Shown here piece by piece: positions 42,942 to 52,421 of a stretch of 64,000 nt of DNA. Each line of letters starts with the position of its first letter. The stretch's first letter is position 1. The DNA is taken from contig JACPCS010000136.1 of assembly GCA_016184455.1 (NCBI GenBank), positions 29,065 to 93,064 on the forward strand, written 5' to 3'. The notes beneath the pieces were generated by a model. That model was not told the DNA's origin and did no database searches. It was given only the letters and a program-made list of their open reading frames with translations. This DNA is from Acidobacteriota bacterium (GTDB taxonomy: Bacteria; Acidobacteriota; Vicinamibacteria; Vicinamibacterales; UBA2999). The position numbers and the translations under genes were made by a program.

Positions 42942-44052
42942 AAGACCACGAAAGGCTCTTTTCCGTAACGTCTTTCGTGACCTTCGTGAACTTCGTGGTT
43001 CGTACGTGTTCTTTGATCTTCACGAGCCCGAACAGCAACGCGCTGAGCAGGATGAATCCGAGATAGGCCTGCTCGAGCGGCAGCCGCCGGTGCAGCGCCA
43101 TGCTGACCACGCCGTAGGCCATTTCGACGTGGATCCAATAGACGAAGAGCGACGAGCGGCCGTACTCGCACAGCCATGAGCGGCCGCTCATGCCGTTCCA
43201 CGCGTACGCGAGCGGAATGAGCACCATCACGGCGCCGAGGCGCATGAAGAAGAACGTCGGCGAGCTGGTCCAGAAATTCGTCACCGCATAGATCGGCGGC
43301 AGGAGCGAGGCGAGGTAGCCCCCGAGCACCAGTGCGGCGCCTGCGAGGCCAAGACCGGCCGCGATCCGACGTTCCTCGCGAGTATCGCGTGCGCTGTCGA
43401 GCCACAGCCCGGCCGCCGCGCCTGCGAACACGAACCCCGCCCACGGCAGTAGCGTGAACGTGGTCACGTTCGGTGCGGGCCGAAGGTACGCCTCGATCGG
43501 ACCGGGCAGCACGGCGACCCACTCGGCCGCGCGGACGATCGGTGTGACCATGGCCGCCGCCACGGCAGCCGCCGCGAGCGGGATCCCCCGCGACCATCGG
43601 CCGCGGCCGGCGCCCCAGAGCACCGCGGCGAGGATCATCGCCACGCCCATCACGTTGAGGATGTCGACCTTGAGCAGCGTGCGCGCCGGGCCCGCACTGA
43701 TCAGCCAGGACTGCAGGCGGAAGAGGAACGCGAGGCCGAAGATCTGCCAGCCACGCCGACGAGCCAGTGCGGCCACCTCGCGTGGAGATCGGCCGCGTCG
43801 CATGCGCGTCCCGGCCGCAAGCGCGAGCGCCACGCCGGCCAGGAAGAGAAAGATCGGCGTACCCGCGAGCCCGCCGACGAACGAGATCCAGTGGTAGGCG
43901 GTGCGCGTACGGTCGGCCGGCGCGGTCCACGCGTCGATGACGTGCCCCTCGATCATGATGAGCACGCCGACGCCGCGCAGCCAGTCGAGATATCCCTTCC
44001 GCTCGGGCGATGCACCGGCCGCGGCCTGCCCGGAGCGAAGTGGAGACGTCAC
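42937..44052 (-). CDS. DUF1624/heparan-alpha-glucosaminide acetyltransferase-like membrane acyltransferase
   Basis: RKGYLDWLRGVGVLIMIEGHVIDAWT, GTPIFLFLAGVALALAAG; multiple TM segments. Confidence 0.8.
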   Translation of the reverse strand: MTSPLRSGQAAAGASPERKGYLDWLRGVGVLIMIEGHVIDAWTAPADRTRTAYHWISFVGGLAGTPIFLFLAGVALALAAGTRMRRGRSPREVAALARRRGWQIFGLAFLFRLQSWLISAGPARTLLKVDILNVMGVAMILAAVLWGAGRGRWSRGIPLAAAAVAAAMVTPIVRAAEWVAVLPGPIEAYLRPAPNVTTFTLLPWAGFVFAGAAAGLWLDSARDTREERRIAAGLGLAGAALVLGGYLASLLPPIYAVTNFWTSSPTFFFMRLGAVMVLIPLAYAWNGMSGRSWLCEYGRSSLFVYWIHVEMAYGVVSMALHRRLPLEQAYLGFILLSALLFGLVKIKEHVRTTKFTKVTKDVTEKSLSWSS

Positions 44053-44456
44053 GGGTGCACGTCGAAGGCCGTGGTGAACACGATATCGGGGCGCATCGAA
44101 TGCCACACCGAGCAGTATTTGTCGCGCGAGAGCGCAATCGCACGCTCGACCGCCTCGGGCGGCACCGCCCCTGAGATATGAAAGTGCAGCGTAAGACGGA
44201 CGAAGCGGCGGGGCGGCTCGGGCGCGCGCTCACCCGTGAGGGCGACGCGCAGGCCCGTCAGCGGATGCCGCCCCTTGCGGAGGATGTCGACCACGTCGGC
44301 GGCCATGCAGCCGGCCAGGCCGAACGCCGCCAGCTGCATCGGCGAAGGACCCGCCGCGCCGTCGGCGTCCACCACGAGAGCCGTCGACCCGCTCGTGGCG
44401 CCGAAGCGGAGACCATCGGTCCAGAGCAGCTCGGCGACGAGGGGAGGTTTGGACAA
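44049..44456 (-). CDS. OsmC family protein
   Basis: PSPMQLAAFGLAGCMAADVVDILRKGR; overlaps next gene by GTGA. TTG start assumed. Confidence 0.8.
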   Translation of the reverse strand: MSKPPLVAELLWTDGLRFGATSGSTALVVDADGAAGPSPMQLAAFGLAGCMAADVVDILRKGRHPLTGLRVALTGERAPEPPRRFVRLTLHFHISGAVPPEAVERAIALSRDKYCSVWHSMRPDIVFTTAFDVHP

Positions 44457-44458
44457 CG

Positions 44459-45241
44459 TCAGCGCGCGACGGTCTGCATCGGCGGCGCCGCCTTCTTGCC
44501 GCCGCCCCGCAGGCCGGCGACGATGAGCCACACCGTCGGCAGCGCCACGAGCATGTAGGTCAGATACTGCCCGTATCGGCCGTCCGGTCCGTAGGGCTCG
44601 GTCGCCCAGTGCAGCGGCTCGCTGTACGGAAAGATGTTCGCCTCGGTCAGCTCGTGGAAGCCGTAGATGAGCAGCTGCACGACGAAGACGCCAAGGAAGA
44701 CCGCCGTCACCTGGAAGAACAGCGCCAGGTTGATCCGGTGGCCGTAGCGCGACCAGAGCCACGCGACGGCGGCGGCGCACAGCGTGCCGGCGGCCGCACC
44801 GACAATCACATCCGCCGCGCGGATCTGAAAGAGCAGCGTCCCCATCAGCATCGCCGTTTCCATCCCTTCGCGCGTGATCATCAGCAGCGTGAAGACGAAG
44901 ACGCCCAGCAACGCCTGCGCGCCGGTCTGCAGCGCCGACTGCTCGAGGCGCGCCTCGATCTCGCGCTTCATCCGGCGCGCGTGGCGCCACATATGGACGA
45001 TGAGCGACGTGACGAGCACGGCGGCGGCCACAGCCAGCACCCCTTCCCAGAGCGCCTGGTTCGAGGCGCGCTGCAGGAGTATGCCGGCACCGATGCTCAC
45101 GAGGATGGAGACGCCGATGCCCCAGTGGACCGCGGGGACGAGTTGATGCCGGCCGGTCTTGCGCAGATACGCAAGGCTGATGGCGACGATGAGAAAGGCC
45201 TCGAGCCCTTCGCGCAGCGTGATGACGAATGCCTGGAGCAT
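44459..45241 (-). CDS. FTR1 family iron permease
   Basis: TLREGLEAFLIVAIS and TREGMETAMLMGTL (REGLE-type motifs), 7 TM. Confidence 0.9.
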   Translation of the reverse strand: MLQAFVITLREGLEAFLIVAISLAYLRKTGRHQLVPAVHWGIGVSILVSIGAGILLQRASNQALWEGVLAVAAAVLVTSLIVHMWRHARRMKREIEARLEQSALQTGAQALLGVFVFTLLMITREGMETAMLMGTLLFQIRAADVIVGAAAGTLCAAAVAWLWSRYGHRINLALFFQVTAVFLGVFVVQLLIYGFHELTEANIFPYSEPLHWATEPYGPDGRYGQYLTYMLVALPTVWLIVAGLRGGGKKAAPPMQTVAR

Positions 45242-45255
45242 ACGGAACCTCAAAA

Positions 45256-45274
45256 ATGAGAATGAGTCGCAATA
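45256..45274. promoter_or_regulatory. candidate Fur box
   Basis: ATGAGAATGAGTCGCAATA resembles TGATAAT-N-ATTATCA; lies just upstream of the FTR1 start. Confidence 0.4.
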
Positions 45275-45310
45275 CTAACATGGGTATATAACATCGCGCA
45301 GAGGGTTTCC

Positions 45311-46267
45311 ATGCGCAATAAGGCGAAGGCACTTGTCGTCGTGGCCGGCTCTCTCGTGATCGGGGCCGCGGCCGCAGGACAGGCCCCCGGAGGCAGACAG
45401 GGGGGCCCGACCGCCGATCCGAGCCGAGTGCTCACGTCGCCCGATATTCCGGGCGTCGTCAAGGGCGGCACGAAGGTCGAGTTCATTCGGGCCGGCTTCA
45501 ACGGCACCGAAGGGGTCATCGCGATGCCGGACGGCGGTGTCCTGTTCACCGAACAGGACGCGGACAAGGTCATTCGTATCGATCCGGCCGGCAACATTTC
45601 GACGTACCTGGAGAACACGAACCGCACGATCGGGCTCGCCTACGATCCGAAAGGACGGCTGATCGGCACGCAGTCACGGGACCCGAAAGTGGCGGCCCTC
45701 CACCCGACGCGCACGGTCCTGGCCGACGCGTTCGAGGGCCAGCCGCTCGTGCGTCCCAACGACCTGGTCATCGACCGGAAGGGCGGCATCTACTTCACCG
45801 ATCCGATTCCAGGCGCGAACCGGTTCCGCGAGCCGCCGCCCGGGCGCAAGCCGCTGCTCTTTTACATCACGCCGGGAGGACGGCTGACGAAGCTGACCGA
45901 GGCGATCGAGGCGCCCAACGGCGTGCAGCTCAGCCCCGACGAGAAGACGCTCTACGCGACCAACGGCACGCACATCGTCGCCTTCGACGTGCAGCCGGAC
46001 GGCAGCGTGCGGAACCCGCGGAAGTTCGCCGACAGCCGGGGCGACGGCCTCGCGGTCGACACTGCCGGACGGCTCTACGCGGCCGTGGCAGCGGGCATCA
46101 ACGTCATCAGCCCGCAGGGCCAGATTCTCGGGACGATCCCGACGCCGATCGGGATGCAGAGCGCGGGGTTTGCGGGGGGCGACAAGCGGACGCTCTTCGC
46201 CGTGGGCCGCGGCGCGGCCTACAAGGTGGCGATGATCGCGGAAGGGATCAGATCTCGGGCGAAGTAG
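45311..46267 (+). CDS. SMP-30/gluconolactonase/LRE family secreted protein
   Basis: LVRPNDLVIDRKGGIYFTDP, EAPNGVQLSPDEKTLYATN. Confidence 0.88.
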   Translation: MRNKAKALVVVAGSLVIGAAAAGQAPGGRQGGPTADPSRVLTSPDIPGVVKGGTKVEFIRAGFNGTEGVIAMPDGGVLFTEQDADKVIRIDPAGNISTYLENTNRTIGLAYDPKGRLIGTQSRDPKVAALHPTRTVLADAFEGQPLVRPNDLVIDRKGGIYFTDPIPGANRFREPPPGRKPLLFYITPGGRLTKLTEAIEAPNGVQLSPDEKTLYATNGTHIVAFDVQPDGSVRNPRKFADSRGDGLAVDTAGRLYAAVAAGINVISPQGQILGTIPTPIGMQSAGFAGGDKRTLFAVGRGAAYKVAMIAEGIRSRAK

Positions 46268-46311
46268 GCCGGGTCTCGCGGCGGTCGTGATCGAGCCGCC
46301 GCAGACCCGGC
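46268..46311. terminator. bidirectional stem-loop between convergent genes
   Basis: GCCGGGTCT-c-GCGGCGG ... CCGCCGC-AGACCCGGC. Confidence 0.6.
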
Positions 46312-46318
46312 GCGAACG

Positions 46319-46867
46319 TTACTTGATCGGCACCGTCCAGAGATAGATCGTCCGGCCGTTGACGTTCTGCGTCTCCTGCGGCTTGATGTCGCCCATGTCG
46401 AACGCGTGCGAGACGACGCGCGTGCCCGGCTTCAGCTCGGCGTTGAGCTTCGGCAGCGCCTTCAGGTTGAGCGACGGCAGCAGGTACAGCGTCACGACGG
46501 TCGCCTCGCTGATGTTCGTCGTGAACAGGTCCTGATTGAGGAACCGGACGCGGTCGCCGACGCCGGCCGCTTTCAGGTTCTCGGTCGCCTCCTTGATGCG
46601 CTGCGGATCGATGTCGATGCCGACGCCGCGCGCGCCGTAGACCCTGGCGGCCGTGATTGGAATCCGCCCGTCGCCGGAGCCGAGGTCGTAGACCACGTCG
46701 TTCTTGGTGACCTTCGCGAGCTTCAGCATCGCGTCGACCACCTCCTGGGGCGTCGGAACGAAGATGACGTCAGGCGAGCGAAGCGGCGCCGGCGCGGTCT
46801 GCGCCCATGTGGGGGCGGCGACCGCCGCGACGATCGCGAGTGACAGGACACAAGTGCGTAGTCTCAT
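46319..46867 (-). CDS. SAM-dependent methyltransferase with N-terminal signal peptide
   Basis: MRLRTCVLSLAIVAAVAAPTWAQ then VVYDLGSGDGRIPITAARVYGARGVGIDIDP. Confidence 0.85.
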   Translation of the reverse strand: MRLRTCVLSLAIVAAVAAPTWAQTAPAPLRSPDVIFVPTPQEVVDAMLKLAKVTKNDVVYDLGSGDGRIPITAARVYGARGVGIDIDPQRIKEATENLKAAGVGDRVRFLNQDLFTTNISEATVVTLYLLPSLNLKALPKLNAELKPGTRVVSHAFDMGDIKPQETQNVNGRTIYLWTVPIK

Positions 46868-46909
46868 GAGCCTCCCTCAAACTTTAAGTAAGTGCGCGAA
46901 TTATACAAG

Positions 46910-47025
46910 GCCTCAGGCCTCAGGCCTCAGGCCCCAGGGCCCGGCGTCTCAGAGGCCCAAGATTTGCTAAGGCCTGAGACAGCCCTGAGGCCTGGGGCCT
47001 GAGGCCTGAGGCCTGGGGCCTTCAC
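46910..47025. repeat. AGGCCTCAGG/CCTGAGGCCT inverted word repeat in divergent region
   Basis: Repeated AGGCCTCAGGCCTCAGG... and ...CCTGAGGCCTGGGGCCTGAGGCCT. Confidence 0.9.
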
Positions 47026-47026
47026 T

Positions 47027-48238
47027 ATGTCGATAGTCGTGCAGAAATACGGCGGAACGAGCGTCGCCGACGTCCAGAAGCTCCGGCAGGTGGCCGAGCG
47101 CGTCATGCACACCCATCGCAAAGGGCACCAGGTCGTCGTGGTCGTATCGGCCATGGGCGACACCACGGACGAGCTGCTGGCCATGGCCAAGCGGGTGTCG
47201 CCCAATCCCGAGCGGCGCGAGCTGGACATGCTGCTGTCGGCCGGCGAGCGCATTTCCATGGCCCTCCTCTCGATGGCGATCCGCGAGCTTGGCGGCGACG
47301 CCATCAGCTTCACGGGCAGCCAGTCCGGAATCATCACGAACGACCGGCACGTCGACGCGCGCATCATCGAGGTGCGGCCGTTCCGCGTGCAGGACGCGCT
47401 CGCGCAGGGCAAGATCGTCGTCATCGCGGGCTTCCAGGGCGTCTCCTACAAGAAGGAAGTGACCACGCTCGGGCGCGGCGGCAGCGACACGACGGCCGTT
47501 GCCATGGCGGCCGCCCTCGACGCGGAGTACTGCGAGATCTGTTCCGACGTCGATGGCGTCTATTCCGCGGATCCACGCGTGGTGGCCGCCGCGCGCCGGA
47601 TCGGCTCGCTGTCCTATGAAGAGACGCAGGAGATGGCAGAGGCCGGCGCGAAGGTCCTCAACGCGCAGGCGGTCGAGTTCGCGAAGGAGAAAGGAATCGC
47701 CCTCTACGCGCGCGCGACGAGCGGCCCGCTGCCCGGTCCCGATCCCTCGAGCGATGGCACCGTCGTCCGCCGCAACCCGCCCCGCATGCCCGGCACCGTC
47801 GTCGGCGTCGCCAGCGAGCGCGACGTGCTGCTGCTCACGAGCGACGCGCCACCGGCCGAGCTCCTCACACTGCTCGATGACTGCGGTGTCGCCGGCAAAC
47901 AGCTGCACGTCGCCTCGGGTCTGACGACGCTGGTGATTTCGCGCGAAAACCTGCACGACGAGCCGCGCGTCCGCGCGACGCTCGAACGGCGGCTGGACGG
48001 ACGGGCGCGGCTCGTCGATGGCCTGGCCGCGGTCAGCGTCATCGGCGCCGGGATCAACGCGACCTACCGCAACATCCGCAGCGGCTCCGAGGCGCTCGCC
48101 GCCGCCGGCATCCAGCCGGACGACTTGGCCACCTCGTCCTTCCGAATCACCTGGATGATTCCGCGCGGGCGGACAGACGAGGCGGTCCGGCTGCTCCACC
48201 GCCACTTCATCGAAGCAGAACAGCCGCTGCTTCCCTGA
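47027..48238 (+). CDS. lysC: aspartate kinase
   Basis: [37 protein letters not shown]-like C-terminus. Confidence 0.93.
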   Translation: MSIVVQKYGGTSVADVQKLRQVAERVMHTHRKGHQVVVVVSAMGDTTDELLAMAKRVSPNPERRELDMLLSAGERISMALLSMAIRELGGDAISFTGSQSGIITNDRHVDARIIEVRPFRVQDALAQGKIVVIAGFQGVSYKKEVTTLGRGGSDTTAVAMAAALDAEYCEICSDVDGVYSADPRVVAAARRIGSLSYEETQEMAEAGAKVLNAQAVEFAKEKGIALYARATSGPLPGPDPSSDGTVVRRNPPRMPGTVVGVASERDVLLLTSDAPPAELLTLLDDCGVAGKQLHVASGLTTLVISRENLHDEPRVRATLERRLDGRARLVDGLAAVSVIGAGINATYRNIRSGSEALAAAGIQPDDLATSSFRITWMIPRGRTDEAVRLLHRHFIEAEQPLLP

Positions 48239-48265
48239 GACTGACGGCGGGCCTATGATCCGCCC

Positions 48266-50074
48266 ATGAGCACTTCCCGACTGCTTGCCGTCATCTGCGC
48301 AGGGGCGCTCGGCGCCGCCGGCTGTCGAAGCGGCGCGCCGGCGCCATCGGCCGACCAAGCGCGCGCGTTCCTGCGCGAGGCGAACGACACGATCCTGCGG
48401 CTCAGCAACGAGGCGAACCAGGCCGGCTGGGTGCAGAACACCTACATCACGGTCGACACCGAAGCGATCGCCGCGCGCGCCAACGCGGCGTTCATGACGG
48501 CCGTCACGCGATTCGCGAAAGAGGCCACGCGGTTCGACAACGTGGAGCTGCCCGAGAGCGAGCGGCGGCTGCTGCTGCTGCTGAAGAACGCGCTCACGAT
48601 GGCGGCCCCCGCCGATCCGAAGGAGGCGGAAGAACTGGCGCAGCTCGTCGCGTCGATGGAAGGCACGTACGGACGCGGCAAGTACTGCCAGGACGGCGAG
48701 TCGGGCGACGCCTGCCTCGACATCGAAGAGATCACCGAGATTCTGGCCAAGGACCGCGACCCGGCGCGTCTGCGCGACGTCTGGGAGGGGTGGCACACGA
48801 TCGCGCCGCCGATGAAACAGCGCTACGCGCGCTTCGTGGAGTTGTCGAACAAGGGCGCGCGCGAGCTGGGGTTCGCCGACACGGGCGCGATGTGGCGGTC
48901 GAAGTACGACATGCCTCCCGTTGCGTTTTCGGCGGAGCTCGATCGCCTCTGGAGCCAGCTGCGCCCGCTGTATCTTTCGCTCCACGCGTACGTCCGGACG
49001 AAGCTGCGCGAGCGGTACGGCGATCGGGTGCCGGCGGGCGGCCCGATCCCGGCGCACCTCGTCGGCAACATCTGGGCGCAGGACTGGTCGAACGTGTACG
49101 ACCTCGTCGCGCCGGCGGCTGGCGCCCGCACGGTGGCGCTCACCGACGTCCTCCGCGCGCGCAACGTCAGCCCAACCGACATGACCCGCTTCGGCGAGCG
49201 GTTCTTCACCTCCCTCGGCTTCGAGCCGCTCCCGCCGACGTTCTGGGAACGCTCGCTCTTCGTCAAGCCGCGCGATCGCGAGGTCGTCTGCCATGCGAGC
49301 GCGTGGGACATCAACAACGTCGACGACCTCCGCTTCAAGATGTGCATCGACCAGACCGCGGAGGATTTCACGACAATCCACCACGAGCTCGGCCACAACT
49401 TCTACCAGCGGGCCTATGCGGGCCTGCCGCCGATCTTCCGCGACAGCGCCAACGACGGTTTTCACGAGGCGATCGGCGACACGATCGCGCTCTCGGTCAC
49501 GCCGGAGTACCTGGTGAAAGTGGGACTGATCGATCGCGCGCCCGATGCGTCGGGCGACATCGGCCTGCTGCTGCGCACCGCGCTCGAGCGGCTCGCGTTT
49601 CTCCCCTTCGGCCTGGTGGTCGATGCGTGGCGCTGGCAGGTGTTCAGCGGACAGGTGACGCCGGAGAGCTACAACCGCGCCTGGTGGGAGCTGCGCGAGC
49701 GCTATCAGGGCGTGCGCCCGGTATCGGCGCGCGGCGAGGAGTTCTTCGATCCGGGCGCGAAGTACCACATCCCGGCGAACACGCCCTACGCACGCTACTT
49801 CCTCGCGTCGGTGCTCCAGTTCCAGTTTCATCGCGCGCTGTCGCAGGCCACGGGCTGCACGATGCCGCTCCACCGCTGCTCGATCTACGGCAACGCGGAG
49901 GCGGGCACGCGGTTGCGGGCGACACTTGAACTGGGCGCGTCCCGACCGTGGCCCGACGCGCTCGAAGCGCTGACCGGTCAGCGCCAGCTCGACGCAACGG
50001 CAATGGCCGACTACTACGCGCCGCTCAAAGCCTGGCTCGACGAGCAGAACACGGGCGCGAAGGTGGGGTGGTGA
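48266..50074 (+). CDS. M2 family metallopeptidase (ACE-like)
   Basis: TTIHHELGHNFYQRAYAGLPPIFRDSANDGFHEAIGDTIALS. Confidence 0.93.
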   Translation: MSTSRLLAVICAGALGAAGCRSGAPAPSADQARAFLREANDTILRLSNEANQAGWVQNTYITVDTEAIAARANAAFMTAVTRFAKEATRFDNVELPESERRLLLLLKNALTMAAPADPKEAEELAQLVASMEGTYGRGKYCQDGESGDACLDIEEITEILAKDRDPARLRDVWEGWHTIAPPMKQRYARFVELSNKGARELGFADTGAMWRSKYDMPPVAFSAELDRLWSQLRPLYLSLHAYVRTKLRERYGDRVPAGGPIPAHLVGNIWAQDWSNVYDLVAPAAGARTVALTDVLRARNVSPTDMTRFGERFFTSLGFEPLPPTFWERSLFVKPRDREVVCHASAWDINNVDDLRFKMCIDQTAEDFTTIHHELGHNFYQRAYAGLPPIFRDSANDGFHEAIGDTIALSVTPEYLVKVGLIDRAPDASGDIGLLLRTALERLAFLPFGLVVDAWRWQVFSGQVTPESYNRAWWELRERYQGVRPVSARGEEFFDPGAKYHIPANTPYARYFLASVLQFQFHRALSQATGCTMPLHRCSIYGNAEAGTRLRATLELGASRPWPDALEALTGQRQLDATAMADYYAPLKAWLDEQNTGAKVGW

Positions 50075-50541
50075 ACGATCTCCCTCTCATCGAAACGTGG
50101 GATCAACTGGCTCGCGTGCTGCCGCCGTTCCTGGTGCGCTGCGGCGTGGCCGCCCTGTGCGGCGCCATGATCGGGCTCGAGCGTGAGTTCAAGCGGAAGC
50201 CCGCCGGCTTCAGGACGAACATCCTGATCTGCGTGGGCGCGGCGATCTACATGTCGGTCGGCCTGCTGCTCGTGCACGCCGGCGGCGAGCAGGGCGATCC
50301 GGCCCGCATTGCGGCGCAGGTCGTCACCGGCATCGGTTTTCTCGGCGCGGGATCGATCATGCAGGCAGGCGGCGCCGTCACGGGACTCACGACCGCCGCC
50401 ACGATCTGGGTCGTGGCCAGCATCGGCCTCGTGGCCGGCGCCGGCTTTCCATTGCTGGCCATCTACGCCGCGGTCATGGTGCTGCTGACGCTGGTCGTGC
50501 TGGGAAGATTCGAAAAGCGGGTGCTCGAGTCCGATTCCTAA
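50071..50541 (+). CDS. MgtC/SapB family protein
   Basis: ALCGAMIGLEREFKRKPAGFRTNILICVGAAIYM, VVTGIGFLGAGSIMQ. Confidence 0.9.
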   Translation: MNDLPLIETWDQLARVLPPFLVRCGVAALCGAMIGLEREFKRKPAGFRTNILICVGAAIYMSVGLLLVHAGGEQGDPARIAAQVVTGIGFLGAGSIMQAGGAVTGLTTAATIWVVASIGLVAGAGFPLLAIYAAVMVLLTLVVLGRFEKRVLESDS

Positions 50542-50542
50542 T

Positions 50543-51025
50543 TTAGGAGGAGGTCCGCGGGGTCCGCTTGAGCCGTACGGGCGACGGCTTGAGCGTCAGC
50601 CGCATCCAGAGCGCCTGCAGCGGACGCGTCACTGCCGCATGCCAGGCGGGCCGCGGCAGGACGTTCACATGCGGTGTCCGCTGCCGTCTGTCGATCCCGT
50701 GGCTGAACTCGTCCCGGTACTCGGACGGATGCGCGACGATCGCCGCGATCTCCTGCAAGGTGCCGCCCGTCCGGCGATCGCCATGCGGAAACAGGCGGCA
50801 GAACTCGTCCACGGTGTCGACCGGGTCGAGGCCGACGACGCTCGCGTAGGCGCGCACCCATGCACGCGCATACACGCCGCGCGGCCATGCCGTCAGATCA
50901 TTCCGCTCGAACGCCTCGAGCAGCTCGCGTTTGACCCGCGTGGCCGCGGCGATCTCGTCGAGAGAAATTCCGCTGCGCTCGCGGTGCCGGCGTAACCGTG
51001 CGACGAAGGTGCTTTGCGGGGTCAT
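50543..51025 (-). CDS. helix-turn-helix (RodZ-like N-terminal) protein
   Basis: LRRHRERSGISLDEIAAATRVKRELLEAFERNDLTAWPRGVYARAWVRAYAS. Confidence 0.8.
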   Translation of the reverse strand: MTPQSTFVARLRRHRERSGISLDEIAAATRVKRELLEAFERNDLTAWPRGVYARAWVRAYASVVGLDPVDTVDEFCRLFPHGDRRTGGTLQEIAAIVAHPSEYRDEFSHGIDRRQRTPHVNVLPRPAWHAAVTRPLQALWMRLTLKPSPVRLKRTPRTSS

Positions 51026-51217
51026 CCCTGAGTCTCCAGTCCTCAAGGAGACCCCAGCAATTTCCGCGCCTCAGCTCCGATCGCCCGCGCTGAAGCCTTT
51101 CGCCTTCATCGGACGGCACTTAGCGTCACGCGACGAAATTGTGATCCCGACGCGGTGTCCAATTTCGCTCGCCCGCTCCAAATCCCCGTTGCATTTTCGA
51201 CACCGCGCGTCGCGCGC

Positions 51218-52039
51218 TCAGGCCAGTGGTGCGGGGACGCCGCCGTTCAAAAATGTCGCGAGCTGCGACGGCGCAAACTGCAGACCGGTGTAGAAGGGAC
51301 CGAACTCGGCGAACTTGGCGCTCGCCTCGTCGAAGCGCATCTCGTAAATCAGTTTCTTGAAGACCAGCGGATCGGCCGCGAACAGATCCACGCCCCACTC
51401 CCAGTCGTCGAAGCCGATCGAGCCCGAGATCACCTGCGTGACCTTGCCGGCGTAATGACGGCCGATGACGCCGTGCTCGCGCATCATCTCCGCGCGCCGC
51501 TCGAATGCCTCGGTGTACCAGTTGAGCGCTTCACAGCGCCGCTTGTTCATCGGATAGAAGCAGACGTACCGCGCGCGCGGCATGTCGAGAAACAGCCGGC
51601 TCATGACGCGCTGACGCTGCGTCTCCATCTCGGCGTCGAAGGCGCGATCGAAGTCGTCGCTGCCCGGCTTGAACTTCGCCCCGAGCTGTTCGTGGATCTT
51701 TGCCGTCATCTCGTACATGCCGAGCTCCACCACCGACACGTACGACGAGGTGGGCTCGATGAGGTCGTGCAGCTCCGTCTGCGCCAGCGCCTGCTGCGCG
51801 TGGGCGAGCTCGTCGAACCCGCGGCGGAAGCAGATGACCATCAGATCCGCCTTGTGTCCCAGCACCCGGACGAGCGCCGTCGACCCGGCGTCCGGTACCG
51901 CCAGCGCGCGCGCCGCCTCGACGGCGATCCGCTCGCGATCGGCGGGCGTGTGGGCCTTCAGACGATCCCACCGGACGCGGTACATCAGGTGCAGGACGCT
52001 CCATCCTTCGAGCGTCTCGGGAACGAACGGGTTGTGCAT
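51218..52039 (-). CDS. hemQ: coproheme decarboxylase / chlorite dismutase family
   Basis: PTSSYVSVVELGMYEMTAKI, RYVCFYPMNKRR, SIGFDDWEWGVDLFA. Confidence 0.88.
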   Translation of the reverse strand: MHNPFVPETLEGWSVLHLMYRVRWDRLKAHTPADRERIAVEAARALAVPDAGSTALVRVLGHKADLMVICFRRGFDELAHAQQALAQTELHDLIEPTSSYVSVVELGMYEMTAKIHEQLGAKFKPGSDDFDRAFDAEMETQRQRVMSRLFLDMPRARYVCFYPMNKRRCEALNWYTEAFERRAEMMREHGVIGRHYAGKVTQVISGSIGFDDWEWGVDLFAADPLVFKKLIYEMRFDEASAKFAEFGPFYTGLQFAPSQLATFLNGGVPAPLA

Positions 52040-52051
52040 GCCGCGATCTTA

Positions 52052-52105
52052 GCGTAGGGCGCGCTTTACGCCGCGCCTGGCGGGCCGTTAAGGCCCGCCC
52101 TACGC
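52052..52105. repeat. 54-bp compound palindrome
   Basis: Outer 10-bp GCGTAGGGCG/CGCCCTACGC, inner GGCGGGCC-GTTAA-GGCCCGCC. Confidence 0.85.
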
Positions 52106-52421
52106 CTCGGAGCGCGTGTAGAACGCCATCCCCATCCCGAGCAGCGCGAGCGCGGTCAGCGCGACAAGCGCCTGCGTCGCCGGCGCCCAGTTGCGCTGCA
52201 GGATGTCGAGCGTGGGCCCCGCGACGCGTCCCTCGCCCTGGAGCGACGGAATCCCTTCGGGCGATTCGTGCGGCTCGAGCCAACCAGCAGCCGCCACGCG
52301 AGTTCACGGCGCGAGGCGACGTGATCACCGAGCGGGGCAACGCGTACGTGCCGAAGGATCGCGTGCCGTACGAGATGTGGAACCGGCTCATCGGCGAGGA
52401 GAAGCCAGGACAAGAGTAGCC

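Noticed and set aside
46967-49873. 968-aa minus ORF
   Set aside because: Antisense to lysC and the M2 peptidase; composition of a shadow ORF.
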